A stretch of 64,000 nt of DNA from Onthophagus taurus (GCF_036711975.1 NC_091971.1:30573501-30637500), one strand, 5' to 3'. Shown: positions 30,801-41,843, counted from the stretch's first letter. Made by a program: numbers and translations. Notes: generated from the letters alone by a model not told the origin.

Positions 30801-32920
30801 TCCAGAATTATTGGCATCAATATAAAATGCAGCTGCCACTTCTGTCAAAATTGAAGATTCCACGACAAATACAACCATCATCAAGTGAAACTGTGGAACT
30901 TCATCTCTTCTCGGACGCCTCTTCAGTGGGCTACTGTGCGGTGGCGTATCTGCGTACTGTTTTATTTGACAATACTATTAAACTGAATTTTGTCTATGCT
31001 AAGTCTAGGGTTGCCCCGCTAAAGGTTATTTCTATACCTCGACTGGAGTTGTGTGGTGCTGTCCTGTTAGCGGATTTAGCAAGATTCCTGATGTCAAGCT
31101 TCCCATCATTCCTTAAACCGAAGATCTTCGCCTGGTGTGATTCCATGATAGTGCTGAATTGGCTTGATTCAGCTCCGCACCGCTGGAAGACTTTTGTTGC
31201 CAATCGGATAGGCCACATTCAGGACATCATCCCCAGAGATTGTTGGCATCATGTACCATCGCACGAAAACCCTGCCGATCCAGGTTCGCGAGGGCTTCTT
31301 CCCGCCGATTTGGTTCAGTGCAGGCTGTGGTGGCAGGGACCTGATTGGTTGTCACTCTCATCATCGAACTGGCCATCCAGACGGACCATTACATGCAACA
31401 ATGAGGCCTTATCCGAAGAAAAACAACAAACTGTGACTCACGTAACAAAAAAACCTGATAACTTTCTAATTACCTTACTCAATCGCTTTTCATCTTTGAA
31501 TAAAATTAAAAATATAACCGCATATGTTTTGAGATTTGTTTCAGGGTGTCGGAAACAGAACAAACATTATCACCAAGCTCTTTCCATTTTCGAAAAGCAA
31601 CAGGCTTTACACACAATCGCACGTGAAGTCCAAAAGGAGTACTTTTCTGAACTATACCAACAAATAAAAAATAATAAGCTGCCTGCAAAACAATATAGAA
31701 AACTCGCACCTTTCATAAGCCGGGAGAAATTGCTAAGAGTGGGTGGACGTCTTCGGAACTCGGAACTCGGCTTCGACACTAAACATCCAATTCTTTTACC
31801 CGGCAAGCATCGATTGAGTGAATTGATCGTCGAAGAATTGCATCGTCAACATTTACATCCAGGGTTTCGTACACTATCAGCCATTATTGCCAACCAATTT
31901 TGGATTCTATCGCCCAGAAACACAATTTATAAAGTATTATCGCGATGTATTAATTGCTTTAGAAACAATCCAAAATCCTATACACCAATTATGGCCGATT
32001 TGCCAGCTTTTCGAGTGAATCAGATGAAGGCATTTACTACGGTGGGCATTGATTTCGCTGGACCTTTCACAACCACAGTACGGAAACATCGAGGAGCCAA
32101 AGCCTTTAAATCCTACCTATGCATCTTCGTTTGTGCCGTCACAAAGGCGGTGCACTTGGAATTGGTGACTGATTTGTCTTCCGATGCATTTTTGGCTGCA
32201 TTGAGGCGCTTCGTGGCACGTCGAGGAAGATGTATCAGAATATTTTCCGACAGGGGAACTAATTTCGTAGGCGCCTACAATCAAATGTTACAGATTGCAC
32301 AACAGGCGGGTGGACGACTTGGTATTGAGTGGCTGTTCAACCCTCCGGCTGCACCTAATTTTAATGGTTTGACGGAGGCTGGAGTTAAATCAGTAAAAAC
32401 CCATTTAAAAAGGGTTGTGGGTAACCAAATCTTAACATTCGAAGAATTTTATACCGTACTTACCCAAATAGAATCCGTCCTCAATTCTCGTCCGCTTTGT
32501 CCTCTCAGTTCGGATCCGAATGACTGTCAAGCTCTCACTCCTGGCCATTTCCTCGTATTAACACCGCTAAATACTGAAATTCCCTGTACAGATTTCCAGG
32601 ATACGCCGTCCAACCGATTGTCGCGCTGGGAATTGCTTCAAAAAATGGTCCAGCATTTCTGGATGAGGTGGAGTCAAGAGTATCTTCATACCATCCAGCA
32701 AAGGGCAAAATGGAATAAAACGTACAACAATATCTCACCTGGAACACTTGTAATCATTCGAAATGAATGTTTTCCGCCCTTGACATGGAAGTTTGGCCGC
32801 GTTGAGGAATGTTTTCCTGGGCGAGATGGTGTCATCCGCGTCGTAACGGTTAAGACCGCGCATGGTCGATTACAGCGACCTGTTTCGCAACTTTGTCCGT
32901 TGCCAATTGAACATTGTTGA
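27803..32920 (+). CDS. BEL-1 gag-pol polyprotein, 1705 aa, intact
   Basis: Single uninterrupted frame. Domains by rough residue number: Gag with a retrotransposon Gag region (1-300), paired zinc knuckles around 340-395 (CKNCLSSRHTTNNC, CRVCNRRHHTLLH), aspartic protease (ALIDSGSMINFI, about 456), reverse transcriptase (YYIPHHYV, LRVVFDAS, active site YVDD about 860), RNase H (LFSDASSVGYC, about 1038), integrase with an HHCC finger (about 1350-1395) and DDE triad: Asp in VGIDFAGPF (about 1415), Asp in FSDRGTNFVGA (about 1481) and Glu in NGLTEAGVKSVK (about 1525). No envelope gene. A second ATG at 27827, in AATATGGCC, is an equally good start. All catalytic residues are present. Confidence 0.95.
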   Translation: MNFLNFANMADKLPKMILKRSGFLNRLIETVDVGNGIDNTEQESLFIVRATDSHHTYDEFIKIHNSIISLIADDDFETHDDVRRQADIAYYSIKARMARITESKLAPATPAPVTPNPITTPKLQKITLPIFSGDFKTWSSFHDLYRTMVHENTTLSNVAKYQYMMTSLSGEPYHLLQGLPVTSDNYEIAYQTLKNRYQNKRHLATIYYNEIQNIHMKHEGSSKAYRLLIDTFTENLGGLKTLGFPVDAWDFLLLNILLQKLDLSIRTKFETEYSKVEIPTYNQLIEFLESHSKALESVKMISSSKVAKSSPSRPLKTYPATLATENKQKLTNLACILCEDSHYLYQCSKFHERTPSQRLACANSHKLCKNCLSSRHTTNNCKSTHTCRVCNRRHHTLLHLNSNNLSPKPEVSKPSPPCVPETTAGSVMSSLLTVVLPVAEVEIEDCFGVFHRVRALIDSGSMINFITEELQNRLKIARTKHSIAIEGLNQMNSTCKKGSVICAIKPCNSMQSTIKFSAVVTSKICSKQPSVPIELSRYPHLRNLNITKSQLLPGSIDLLLGSELVPYILTGNRQIGKMDEPAALESVFGWLVMGKLTDFPPSTSNTSLMTEPSLDICMQKFWEVDQVKGIIAGSPEDNQCEDRFKSTYQRTETGRFMVMLPFRATDLELGESYSQALHRFLSLEKRLIKDSDIFEKYKQFMEDYLSTGHMSPVPKTDYSNTTAYYIPHHYVMNPNSSKLRVVFDASAKTSSGKSLNDILLTGPKLQRDLVSILINFRCFPIVFICDIKQMYRQILIVPHQRDFQRIIWKDYKTNELLEYRLNTVTYGVSSSPFLALRAVRELATIYSEQFPEASRVVLNDMYVDDIVTGSFSVQHALSLQQQIIKLLSLGGFELAKWASNSPELYKSINGCKDGVAVSLDQKEDGFIKVLGLHWDPQADAFGFSYIPRETPCSKRAILSSIARIYDPMGLITPCILAAKHLIQKLWLERLNWDDLPSQEIQNYWHQYKMQLPLLSKLKIPRQIQPSSSETVELHLFSDASSVGYCAVAYLRTVLFDNTIKLNFVYAKSRVAPLKVISIPRLELCGAVLLADLARFLMSSFPSFLKPKIFAWCDSMIVLNWLDSAPHRWKTFVANRIGHIQDIIPRDCWHHVPSHENPADPGSRGLLPADLVQCRLWWQGPDWLSLSSSNWPSRRTITCNNEALSEEKQQTVTHVTKKPDNFLITLLNRFSSLNKIKNITAYVLRFVSGCRKQNKHYHQALSIFEKQQALHTIAREVQKEYFSELYQQIKNNKLPAKQYRKLAPFISREKLLRVGGRLRNSELGFDTKHPILLPGKHRLSELIVEELHRQHLHPGFRTLSAIIANQFWILSPRNTIYKVLSRCINCFRNNPKSYTPIMADLPAFRVNQMKAFTTVGIDFAGPFTTTVRKHRGAKAFKSYLCIFVCAVTKAVHLELVTDLSSDAFLAALRRFVARRGRCIRIFSDRGTNFVGAYNQMLQIAQQAGGRLGIEWLFNPPAAPNFNGLTEAGVKSVKTHLKRVVGNQILTFEEFYTVLTQIESVLNSRPLCPLSSDPNDCQALTPGHFLVLTPLNTEIPCTDFQDTPSNRLSRWELLQKMVQHFWMRWSQEYLHTIQQRAKWNKTYNNISPGTLVIIRNECFPPLTWKFGRVEECFPGRDGVIRVVTVKTAHGRLQRPVSQLCPLPIEHC

Positions 32921-33033
32921 TTTTTATTTTGTATCATGTTTTAAGTTGCTTGTACATTTACTGTTATTCGCGGCACAATTCATGTTTATTTACTTTTCCG
33001 TGTTGTTAAAAACATTCGTTTTTGGCGGGTGTT

Positions 33034-33414
33034 TGTTCGCTCCGCTTATATATTTTTAGTGCGCATGTGCGACATTCGCCCCCGCTCAGTGTGAGTTTCA
33101 CCCGCTTGGTCCGCATGCGCACCCTTAACGCACTCCGCTTTTAATTTTAATACGTATTACGACTCAGTTCAGTTAACCCGCATTTTGAATACTACGCATC
33201 CGCTTCGCATCCGCCAAAAATTCAGTTTAGTTCTCTACCGCATCGCCACGCCGCTTCAGAAGGTAATTAATCAATTATCATTTGTTTTATTTAAATTTTT
33301 ATTTTTAATTAAGAATTATATTTTTTTATTACAATCATCTTGTTTTTTTTTATTATTGCTAATTTTTGAAACCAGCACCTCCGCTGTTATTGTCGCCTAT
33401 AATTAGAGCGCACA
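33034..33414 (+). repeat. BEL-1 3' LTR
   Basis: 381 bp, read as identical to 27158-27538. It is preceded by GGCGGGTGTT, a weak polypurine tract. The poly(A) site must lie inside, but no AATAAA stands out. Confidence 0.95.
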
Positions 33415-33419
33415 ATTAG

Positions 33420-34680
33420 CTTCAGCTTATTCACGAACTTGGGGATGCCAATTATGACAGAAGAGTGTAGTTTTGCCAAGAAATGATATAAATTAATCAT
33501 TAATCAAATAAATTGGTAGGTGTAACGAAAATCAACAATTAATAATAGTAATAATAAATGCCTTTATTCCCCAATATAACGTATAACACAACACATAACA
33601 TATTAATACGAGTTACGGTACAGTTATGTACTCGGAGAACCTTAAGGGACGGTTCAGATGAATGTCCTGCAAAACATTCCCTGCTTTTAAACCGAACCCT
33701 TAAATCGTGTTAGAACACAAACAAAATTGTATGCCTATTCTACTTATCCTAACAATCCACAAACAAACTAAAGCATGATAAAAAACAAAAAAAAACCGAG
33801 ATGTTTAATTTCGGTTTTTTTTTTATGAAACGATAAGAAAGAAAAGAATTGCCATTTAACATCCTTTTCTTCGACGAGGCAACTTTTACATCAAGCAACT
33901 TTTGGATTCAAGAAGGCCATACTCAATATCCACAAAAGATAAATGTTTGGGCTGGCATTCTTCGTGGACAAGTTATTGGACCTTTTTTTATAAACACAAC
34001 ATTAAATGCAGAAAGATATTTAAAACTACTGCAAAATGAAGTTTGACCTGCGGTTGAAGCATTGTTCCCAGGGGATAATGGTGGAATCGATGATGACATC
34101 CTATTCCAGCAAGATGGAGCAACTCCGCATTATGTTGTTCAGGTGCTACAGTACCTAAATGTACGTTTTCCTGGAAAGTGGATTGGCAGACGAGGACCAA
34201 TTGCATGGCCAGCTAGGTCACTTGATTTATCGCCTTTAGACTTTTTTTTTTGTGGGGTTACTTGAACGACAGAGTGTACGAGAATCGACCTTAAAATCTT
34301 AATCAGTTATGTGAGTCAGTTGATATTCTTTTGAGTAGTGTGAATAGCTTTACACGTCGCGTCGTCTTCAAAATTATTTGTATGCAAATGGTGCCCAATT
34401 TGAACATTTGTTGTAGTTTCCATATTTCGACTTAGATTTTTTAAAGAATTTTAGTTTTTGTGATCCACGTTTTGTGTAATCTGTGTATTCGTGTAAATAT
34501 TATTGAACAGTATATAAATTCATGTAGAGTGCGCTTTATACAACCTTTTCTTACACAACCATATGATTTGATATGTTCATCGCGTAGAGGCATTTATCCT
34601 CTATCAAAATATGCAAGAAAAACATATGCATCCCATGTAAAATAAGAATGTTGTTTGTCATAGTAATGAAACAAAAAACA
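33420..34680 (+). pseudogene. Mariner M2, 3' part, with a LINE tail inserted
   Basis: Continues M2 after BEL-1. 33420-33542 is the middle of the transposase. 33543-33842 is foreign (see next entry). From 33849: FFDEATFTSSNFWIQEGHT with the first acidic residue, then GGIDDDILFQQDGATPH with the second, then WPARSLDLSPLDFFF with the third, then NDRVYEN and a C-terminal NGAQFEHLL (about 34390-34415). Spacing of the last two acids is 41, so M2 is also DD41D. An in-frame stop near 34046 and later frameshifts inactivate it. The terminal repeat lies at about 34560-34620. Confidence 0.8.
33543..33842 (-). mobile_element. LINE 3' tail inserted in M2
   Basis: Minus-oriented insertion ending in a TAA-type microsatellite next to AATAAATGCCTTTATTCCCC, like other LINE tails in the window. 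It holds a hairpin, AAAAACCGAGATG with CGGTTTTT (33787-33826). No coding part is left, so the clade is unknown. Confidence 0.5.
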
Positions 34681-34916
34681 AATAAAGAAACTTTTATTTA
34701 AAACTAAAAAAACTGGCTATATTCCAGACATTCGACACACTCTGTTATGTACCATAAATTAATTGAGATATTTGATGGATTAACCTATAAAATTTGATAT
34801 TTAATTCTAAATTATTGTACAGAATTTTGTGTTACATATATTTCAGGTTATATATAACCTAGAAAAAAGAAGACTTACACAACATTAAATTAATTTATTT
34901 CTTAGGTCTTTTAGGT
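34681..34916. repeat. Satellite-like unit fragment
   Basis: 34750-34870 holds the landmarks CCTATAAAATTTGATATTTA and TATATATAACCTAG of the repeat at 9680-10425. The remainder shows nothing. Confidence 0.45.
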
Positions 34917-35260
34917 TCAGCTCAGCTTCATACTAACCTCTCTATTGATATTGTTATTATGGCGATAAATTTCTATGGCTTCTCTGGTCATCCTCTGGTG
35001 GTAGTTCCTGCTTTTGGTAAGTACTTTTGTATCGAAATTTATTTTCTGGTATCGGTCCATGTGGCAATGTTCTGCGACTGCTGAGTGCTCTGGTTTTCCT
35101 AATTTCATGTCCCTTTCGTTTTCTTTTATGCGGTATTTGAAGTTCCGTCCAGTTTGCCGTACATAATGTTTCCCACACTTGCAGGAAGTTTGTCTTTTGC
35201 TATAGGCAATGCCTTCCGTAGTTTGATCATAGTTTTGATAAAACTCTCCTTTCCAGCTTA
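34917..35260 (-). pseudogene. Penelope GIY-YIG endonuclease fragment
   Basis: Minus strand encodes the C-terminal end of a Penelope-like ORF in two frames: CKCGKHYVRQTGRNFKYRI-like sequence, then KLGKPEHSAVAEHC, FDTKVLTKSRNYHQR and REAIEIYRHNNNINRE. These are standard blocks of the GIY-YIG endonuclease of Penelope elements. It is a fragment with a frameshift near 35110; no RT domain is attached. Confidence 0.75.
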
Positions 35261-35496
35261 GTAAGTAAGATGACCAGGAAAACTACAAGTCCTGAGACAT
35301 ACCTCGATAATCCCTCTGGTATGAGTTTTCATCGTAGACTTTCCACAATACCTATTACCGGTACAATCATACATATATTTTTCGCGTAAAACGTTAAGTA
35401 GATAAAAATAACTCTGAAAATGTTATAAATCGGTCCAATGTACTTATTCTTTTATACTTTGTGTAATTATACTGTTTTTATTTTATACGTTTTCCT
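35261..35496. other. No recognised feature
   Basis: AT-rich sequence between Penelope and Copia remnants. Nothing identifiable. Confidence 0.3.
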
Positions 35497-36190
35497 GTGT
35501 ATCTATGCGTTGTTCCTGAATATCATAAAACAAGGAACAAGGAATATGCAATAATACAGGAATATACTTGTAGCAATACACCACAACAAAACTCTGTTGC
35601 CGAGAAAATGAACAGAACTATTTTAGACAAGGTACCTTGCATGTTTATTGTTACAATATTACCTGAGCATTTATGGGGTAAAGCTGTAAGAAGTGCGGTG
35701 TATCAAATAAATAGATCACCTACTAAAGCGTTAAATGGAGATACACCTGGTAGGAAACATTACGGTAGACCCGATTTAAGTAAGTTAAAGGTATTTGGAG
35801 CAAAAGCTTGGGTATTGAGATTACCAAAAGAAGAAAGAGCGTTGGAAATAAGATTGATAGGATATTCTGGAGCTGGCTACCGACTGTGGAATTCAAGGAA
35901 TAATGAAATAATAATATCCAGAGATGTCACATTCAATGAAAATGATATTAAATATGTACCGAAAAGTAATGAATAAAGAAGTATTCAAAATGTTACAAAC
36001 GATGAAGAAAATAATGAAGAGAAGAAAAGTAATCATGAAATTGAACTAGACACAAATGAAGAAGAGAAAGATAACGAAAAGATAGATCAAATACAAGGGG
36101 AAGAAGCGCAACAAACGAGATCAGGAAGAATGTTGAAGAAGCCAAAATATTTAGATGATTAACAAACATGCAATGAAGCAATAGAAGATA
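35497..36190 (+). pseudogene. Copia remnant 1: integrase C-terminal part
   Basis: Ty1/Copia integrase end: TPQQNSVAEKMNRTILDK with the catalytic Glu, LWGKAVRSAVYQINRSPTKA, and KLKVFGAKAWVLRLPKEERA (35497-35976), then an acidic linker rich in E/N/K with stops to about 36170. The rest of the polyprotein lies at 37380-38515, separated by mariner M3. The 5' half and 5' LTR are absent. Confidence 0.8.
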
Positions 36191-36208
36191 ACGGCTAAGT
36201 TAGCTATA

Positions 36209-37363
36209 CAGGGTGATTCTCAACCTATACGCATAATCTTGGGGATTTATTCCTCATGACAAATAATAAGCAAAAGGTGAAGAAAATTGTAGCAATTTTT
36301 TAGTTTCCTAGACTTCCATGAAATTTACTTTCAAATCAAGAATACATACCTATAAGATTTTAAAATGAAATCAAAGCAAGTGTTCCAAGTTGTTTCCAAT
36401 ATTTTCTATACAAAATTGGGCTCGCTGAATCGATGAGCGCGGCTTAAACCAGGGTGTTGGCGTATTGTCTCGGCAGCAGTTTGCTTGCTCAGTATGAACT
36501 TCCTCAGTATTCACTTTTTCCGTTGCAATGTTAAATGCCTGTGTTAAATACTGTATGCCATCATCAAGAGGACGACATCATCTGCATAGCACTCAATCTT
36601 GATTTTGTAATCATTCATAGTGTAACCACAGTTTACATTTGTTGTGTTTGCCCTGTTCTAATTCTTTTATCCTTACTTTGTCGAACGTTTTGGTTAGATA
36701 AATGAAACAGAGGAAGGCTGCCTGACGTTTTTTTCGCCGGAGTCTATCTGATCTTCTTTTTGATTCTTTCAACAATTTTCTCAACACTGTGTGATCCGTA
36801 CATGTCATTCTTCATCTCGTTACTAAATGTTGCCATACATCATTTGTGTAGGCTACTCTTGCAATCAGAAGGACGTGAGCAAACGACACACTTAAATGTA
36901 TGTAAACATTTTTTTGCAGAAGATGAAATAAGTATGGTGGGATCAGTTCTAAACAGATGAGATAGTTTGGTGTTGCTGTGTAAGATGATTTATGGAAGCA
37001 AAAACTGTACCCTTTGGAGATGATATGATAGCGATGCCTAAACCTAAGGGTGTTGGCGGATTGTCTCGGCAGCAGTTTGTATCTGATTTTGCAATCCTTG
37101 CTCAGTAGTGACTTTGGTGACGTACACTAAACTTTTTAAGTAACCCCAAAAATAAAAATCAAGAGGATTGAGGTTGGCGATCGAGATGGCGAGGCCAATG
37201 GACTACCTCGACCTGACCATCTTCCGGGAAGCACCTTATCTAGATATCGCCGCATATATCGGATATCTATGAAACTAAAAATCTTTTACTACAATTTTTT
37301 TCTCATTATTTGTCAAGAGGAATAAATCCCCAAGTTTATGCGTATAGGTTGAGAATCACCCCG
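36209..37363 (-). mobile_element. Mariner M3, decayed, inserted in Copia 1
   Basis: Inverted ends CAGGGTGATTCTCAACCTAT and its near reverse complement, flanked by TA (36207-36208 and 37364-37365). The inverted match runs about 60 bp well and further with gaps. Minus-strand coding remnants near the right side recall WPSRSPDL-PLDFYFWGYLK and a C-terminal AAETIRQHP block, so it belongs to the same transposase group as M2. The block with TTGTCTCGGCAGCAGTTTG occurs twice (36451-36483 and 37047-37079). Confidence 0.75.
36540..36810 (-). mobile_element. LINE reverse transcriptase fragment inside M3
   Basis: Minus strand has FLCFIYLTKTFDKVRIKEL (RT palm block A) and, in another frame, CYADDVVLL (active site, about 36570-36600). 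A short, broken piece; clade not decided. Confidence 0.6.
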
Positions 37364-37379
37364 TAGAAAACGAATTAAA

Positions 37380-38607
37380 TTCATTGAATGAAATTTAATA
37401 CATCTCAATAATAAGAAAACCTGATGATACAAAATTAATTGATACAAGATGGGTATTTAAAATAAAACACGATGGTGTAAAGAAGGCGAGATTAGTAGCA
37501 AAAGGCTATCAGGAAAATGTTGTCGATAATACAAAGTACATCAACTTGATATACCAAGTGTCTTTCTAAACGGTTATCTGAATTCAGAAATTTGTTTGAA
37601 AATACCAGAAGGATTCAAATAGGAATTATGCATAGAAATTAAATAGAGCAATTTAAGATTTACGAGAATCACCAAAATGTTGGAACGATACATTTAATAA
37701 GTTCACACAAAGGAACAATTTGAAAAGAATGTATGGATGGTAGTTTTCGTCGATGATATCATTATCACTGGAGAAGAAAAAAGCCTTAGAACAACAATCT
37801 ACGAGAACTTAACTAAAGAATTTAATACTAAATATTTGAGGGAGGCAAAAATAAAATTCTCCAATAAAGACTTATAGATAAAATTGCAAAGAAATTCAAC
37901 ATGGAACATAAATTAAATAAGGCTCCTATGGAAGTTGGATATCAAGTCAACAAGAACAACAATATAATAAACGTTCCATACAGGGAATTAATTGAATGTT
38001 TGAATTATTTGACAACAATATTTAGACAAGATATATCATTTGCAACATCCTTTTTAAGAAGATTTTTGGATAGACTAACCATGAGTACATGGAAGGTAGC
38101 AAAGAGAACGTTAAAATATGTCAAAAATACGAAGAGTCTCTGTTTAACATATAGAAGACATGATTTGAACAGAAAAATCGAAGCATACTCTGATTCTGAT
38201 TGGGGAAAGGATTCAACTGATCGTAAGTGGTATGGCAATATACTACCATGGAAATTTGGTATCATGGTCAAAGAAATAACAAAGCTTGCATTATCAACAG
38301 CCGAATCTGAATACGTAGCAGCTGGAATATGTTGTACGGAAATTCTGTATATAAGTGGGCTGGCTAAAGACTTCGGAAACAAAGATGGTATTGTATGGAC
38401 AATCAAAGTGACCATGATTAAGAATCATGAAAATACAAGAAGATCAAATCACATCGATATTAAATGGCATTTTATTAAGGACGTTATTGCAAATAAACAA
38501 GTTCAAGTATTTTGACAAAATCACTTTGTACAGATAAATTTAACAATTTTCGTGTTGTATTAAATCTTTGTTAACAAAAAAAAAGATATTGTAATTTGAG
38601 AGAGGGT
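37380..38607 (+). pseudogene. Copia remnant 1: reverse transcriptase and RNase H
   Basis: RT pieces with stops: DVFLNGYLNSEICLKIPEGF-like sequence (about 37550-37620), WMVVFVDDIIITGEE (active site, about 37735), then a cleaner frame (37901-38515) with YRELIECLNYLTT, KVAKRTLKYVKNTKSLCL, the RNase H block IEAYSDSDWGKDSTDRK, LALSTAESEYVAA and RSNHIDIKWHFIKD. It ends in AATTTGAGAGAGGG, a polypurine tract. Frameshifts inactivate it. Confidence 0.85.
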
Positions 38608-39090
38608 GTTGAATGTAATAGTTTTTAAGTTGGTAACTCTGTGTGACGCCAAGTTATAAGTAAACTAGTGTTGTAAATTGTTTAACTGATGTTATTTTTA
38701 TTAAAAACACAAAACAGTCGACGTTCGTTAAGAGGAACGTGCATCAACAGCTCTGTAAAATTTAAAAGAAACACATTGTTTGCGTCCCTATCTGCGTAAC
38801 TTGCTATTTGCAGCGCGTTTTTGTTGCGTTTAACTCGCGTCAACGGCGCGCGAAAAAACCGTCGTGTGCAGGGGCCGTAACATTTTTTTAAATAGAATCC
38901 CTCTTTGTATGGATGATTTGTTGGCACAATATACATACATTTGAATATTTTATGAAGATTTTAACGATTGTAGCTTTTTAATTCATAACTCGGATCTTGC
39001 TGGATATTGAAGTACATTTTTTTTCTCGAATCTTGTTATAGTGTATTTTAGAGTCCATAACTTGTTACGATTTTTATAATCGCACTCTAC
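38608..39090 (+). repeat. Copia 1 3' LTR (right end uncertain) and flank
   Basis: Starts TGTTGAATGTAATAG directly after the polypurine tract, as Copia LTRs do. A GC-rich middle (38740-38890) follows. No second LTR copy exists in the window, so the end cannot be fixed; I see nothing else before LINE-E. Confidence 0.5.
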
Positions 39091-41843
39091 TCATATAGCT
39101 CATATAACAAGTTGATTTTGGAAAAACAAGATGACTTGGAGCAGTATACTCCGCGAAACAGTGTACGTGTTTTCGGGGTACACGAAGCTAAACAGCAAGA
39201 TGTTGCATCTGAAATAATATCGATGTTTAGTGATAAACTTGGGGTTGCTGTTACCGCTGATCAAATTGAACGTTGTGATCGAGTGGAATCGTTTAACAAC
39301 AAAAACAAAAATCCGCGAGCAATAATCGTCAAGTTTGTGAGTTACAAATCTCGGGGCTTAGTGTGTAAAGCATGAAAAAATCTTAAAGGTACAAAAATTG
39401 TTGTAGAAGATGATTTAACTCAAGTAAAATATGCCTTACTCAAGCCAGCGGGTAAAATCGTGGGGAGAAGGAAGGCTTGGAGCAGAGACGGTAGGTCAAT
39501 TCTCCAAATAAAAAGTGCCGCTGATTTGGATAAAATAAGCAATACAAATAAATCAACTAGGTTAAATTTAGAGTAAGAGACGTTCTATTATTATATGCCT
39601 GGGTTGTGCGTATAAACCCCCTTCTGAGCATTATAAAAATTTCTTGAATGAATTGGAAAATTGTCAGGCATGTTGATGTCGACAGACAGAATATTGTGCT
39701 GTGGAGATTTTAATATTGATCTGCTAAATTCTCAGAGTAAAGATACAGATTATATTTTGTCTTTTTTTGACTCTTTGGGTGGCTTTCAGCTGATTAATGT
39801 TCCTACCAGAGTCACAATGAATACGCCCACACTTTGAAATCTTATTTTTACGTTTGCCTTGTGGTTTTTCTGATCACGATGTAGTGTACTGTGACTGTAA
39901 GCTGAGCAACCCAATGACAGAGCCTGCATATAAACTGGTCAGATCACTAATGTATATTGATCAATTATCGTTCAAATCTGACTTAAGTAATATAGCCTTC
40001 AAAAACATATTTTGTATGCAGGATATAAATGACAAAGTTTGCTTTTTTACTCAACAAATAATTAATATTTTTGACGTTTATGCAAGTTTACAAAGCTTAG
40101 TAGTCCTTGGCTAACGGATAATATTAACTTTATGATGCGCCTAAGAGATAGAGCAAAGTCAAAATTCAGAAGGACAGGCAATGCCTCACATTGGAACTAT
40201 TACAAGGACTTGCGAAACTTTACTACTAAATAGCGTTAGTAAAATGAAAAGAGAGCTTATTTCAAATACATTTCTTGGTTTGAAACATTTGCAAATTAAT
40301 TCTATGACTCATAATAACGGTCAATTACCCATACAGTTGCAGAATCCTGATGGCATAAATCGTTTTTTTGTTCATAGCGGTCAAGATATCCTTGACAATA
40401 TTACGTTGAGCAAGACTGATGATTGCTATAAAGAGTTTGCAGCTTTCACTTCCAATGTATTCTCAATTCGTACGGTTACCACGTCTGAGGTTATGGAAGT
40501 TGTTTCAGTGATAAGCTCTTCTTCAATAGGATTCTTGTTAGAACAAGTTTAAACAAGATTAAATTCTTGTTTAGTTGAAAATATTTTTCCTGATCAATGG
40601 AAACGGGCTATTGTGCTTCCGTTACCAAAGAAAAAGAATCCAATTGATGATGGGGACTTGCGTCCGATCAGTATTTTGTCAACTATGTCTAAAATCTTGG
40701 AAAAAGTAATGAAAAATCAATGAATTCCTTATTATTGAACAGAACAACTTATTACCAGTTCAGCAATCTGGTTTTCGTGCTGATCATAGTTGCACTACAG
40801 CTATGCTAAGACTCACTGATGATGTTTTAGGCATTTGACACCATTGGTCATATATTGCACTGTCGTATAATGGAGTTGTTGGGACTGGGTCGTGGTGCTG
40901 TGGCACTAATACAAAACTACTTAACAGGTAGAACACAAAAGGTAAGAGTTGGTGATCGGGAATCGGAAGAAGTTATTGTTGGTTCAGGTGTTGCCCAGGG
41001 TTCCGTCCTGGGACCGCTTCTCTTATCACTCTATACTTCTAGTTTCGCTGCCAACTTGTCCTCTTCTAATATTAATATGTATGTTGATGATATTCAAATA
41101 TACCAATCATTTCGTCGTGGCGAGAGTCATGATGTGGAGACAAATTTAAATAGAGATTTACAAATTATCCATAAGATTGCTAATTTCCATCAATTGAAGA
41201 TTAACCCTGTGAAAAAATATGTGGATATGCTTTGGGAGTTCTGTAGAGAGTGTTTAGGTTAATATTGATCTAAAATTGGGAAATATACCTTTGCAGCGTG
41301 TGGATAATGTGAAGTGCGTGGGTCTAACACTTGATAATAGCTTCAGATATCGTGGGAAGATTAATGATTATATAAAGAGAGCTTATTTCTATCTTAGGCA
41401 ATTATATTCTCATAGAGCTTATTTGTCATATAATATCAAAAAACAATTATATGATACTTACGTCTTGTCACAATTTAATTATATGGCACCGATTTGCGAC
41501 CGAGTATCGCACAGGCTAAAGGGCGTGAACTGGTTAAAAATGAATTCTAGACGTGAACTGCTTACTTTGTTATTGTTTCACAAAATAATCACGACACGGA
41601 TCCCACGATACCTCTATGACAAAATTACATTTACGTCAAATGACGGAAGATATCCAACCAAGTTTTGTCTTACAATCATACCACCTAAATATAGAACATC
41701 ATTGTTTCAGCGGTTTAATAATTTTAATCAATCTTTCCCTCGAAGACTACGATATTTTTTTTGTGCTGATTCTGAAACTGTCTTTAGTTTTTCTCCATCA
41801 CGTCCAGTTTTCGAGATATACCCAAAAATGTGGAAAATCGTAA
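39090..41843 (+). mobile_element. LINE-E (ORF1 + EN + RT), decayed
   Basis: ORF1 remnant (about 39097-39575, one stop) with SVRVFGVHEAKQQDVASEI and KNLKGTKIVVEDDLTQVK, an RRM/CTD fold like L1-type ORF1 proteins. Endonuclease: CCGDFNIDLLNS, FQLINVPTRVTMNTPTL (39690-39835) and SDHDVVYC (39870). RT: LRPISILSTMSKILE (40660-40700), GVAQGSVLGPLLLSLY and MYVDDIQIY (40855-41262). C-terminal domain 41276-41848. Fits CR1/Jockey-like clades. Several frameshifts. The 3' end runs into the long-TIR transposon at about 41823. Confidence 0.78.

Larger units (their letters stand above)
27158..33414 (+). mobile_element. BEL-1: complete BEL/Pao LTR retrotransposon
   Basis: 6,257 bp, bounded by two 381-bp LTRs that I read as identical, with ATTAG duplicated on either side (27153-27157 and 33415-33419). 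A 5-bp duplication and TG...CA ends are usual for BEL/Pao. The first LTR is followed by TTTTTGGTCCTTCGAGCCGG, a typical BEL primer-binding region. One open gag-pol frame fills the interior. Insertion into mariner M2 is clean. Confidence 0.96.
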
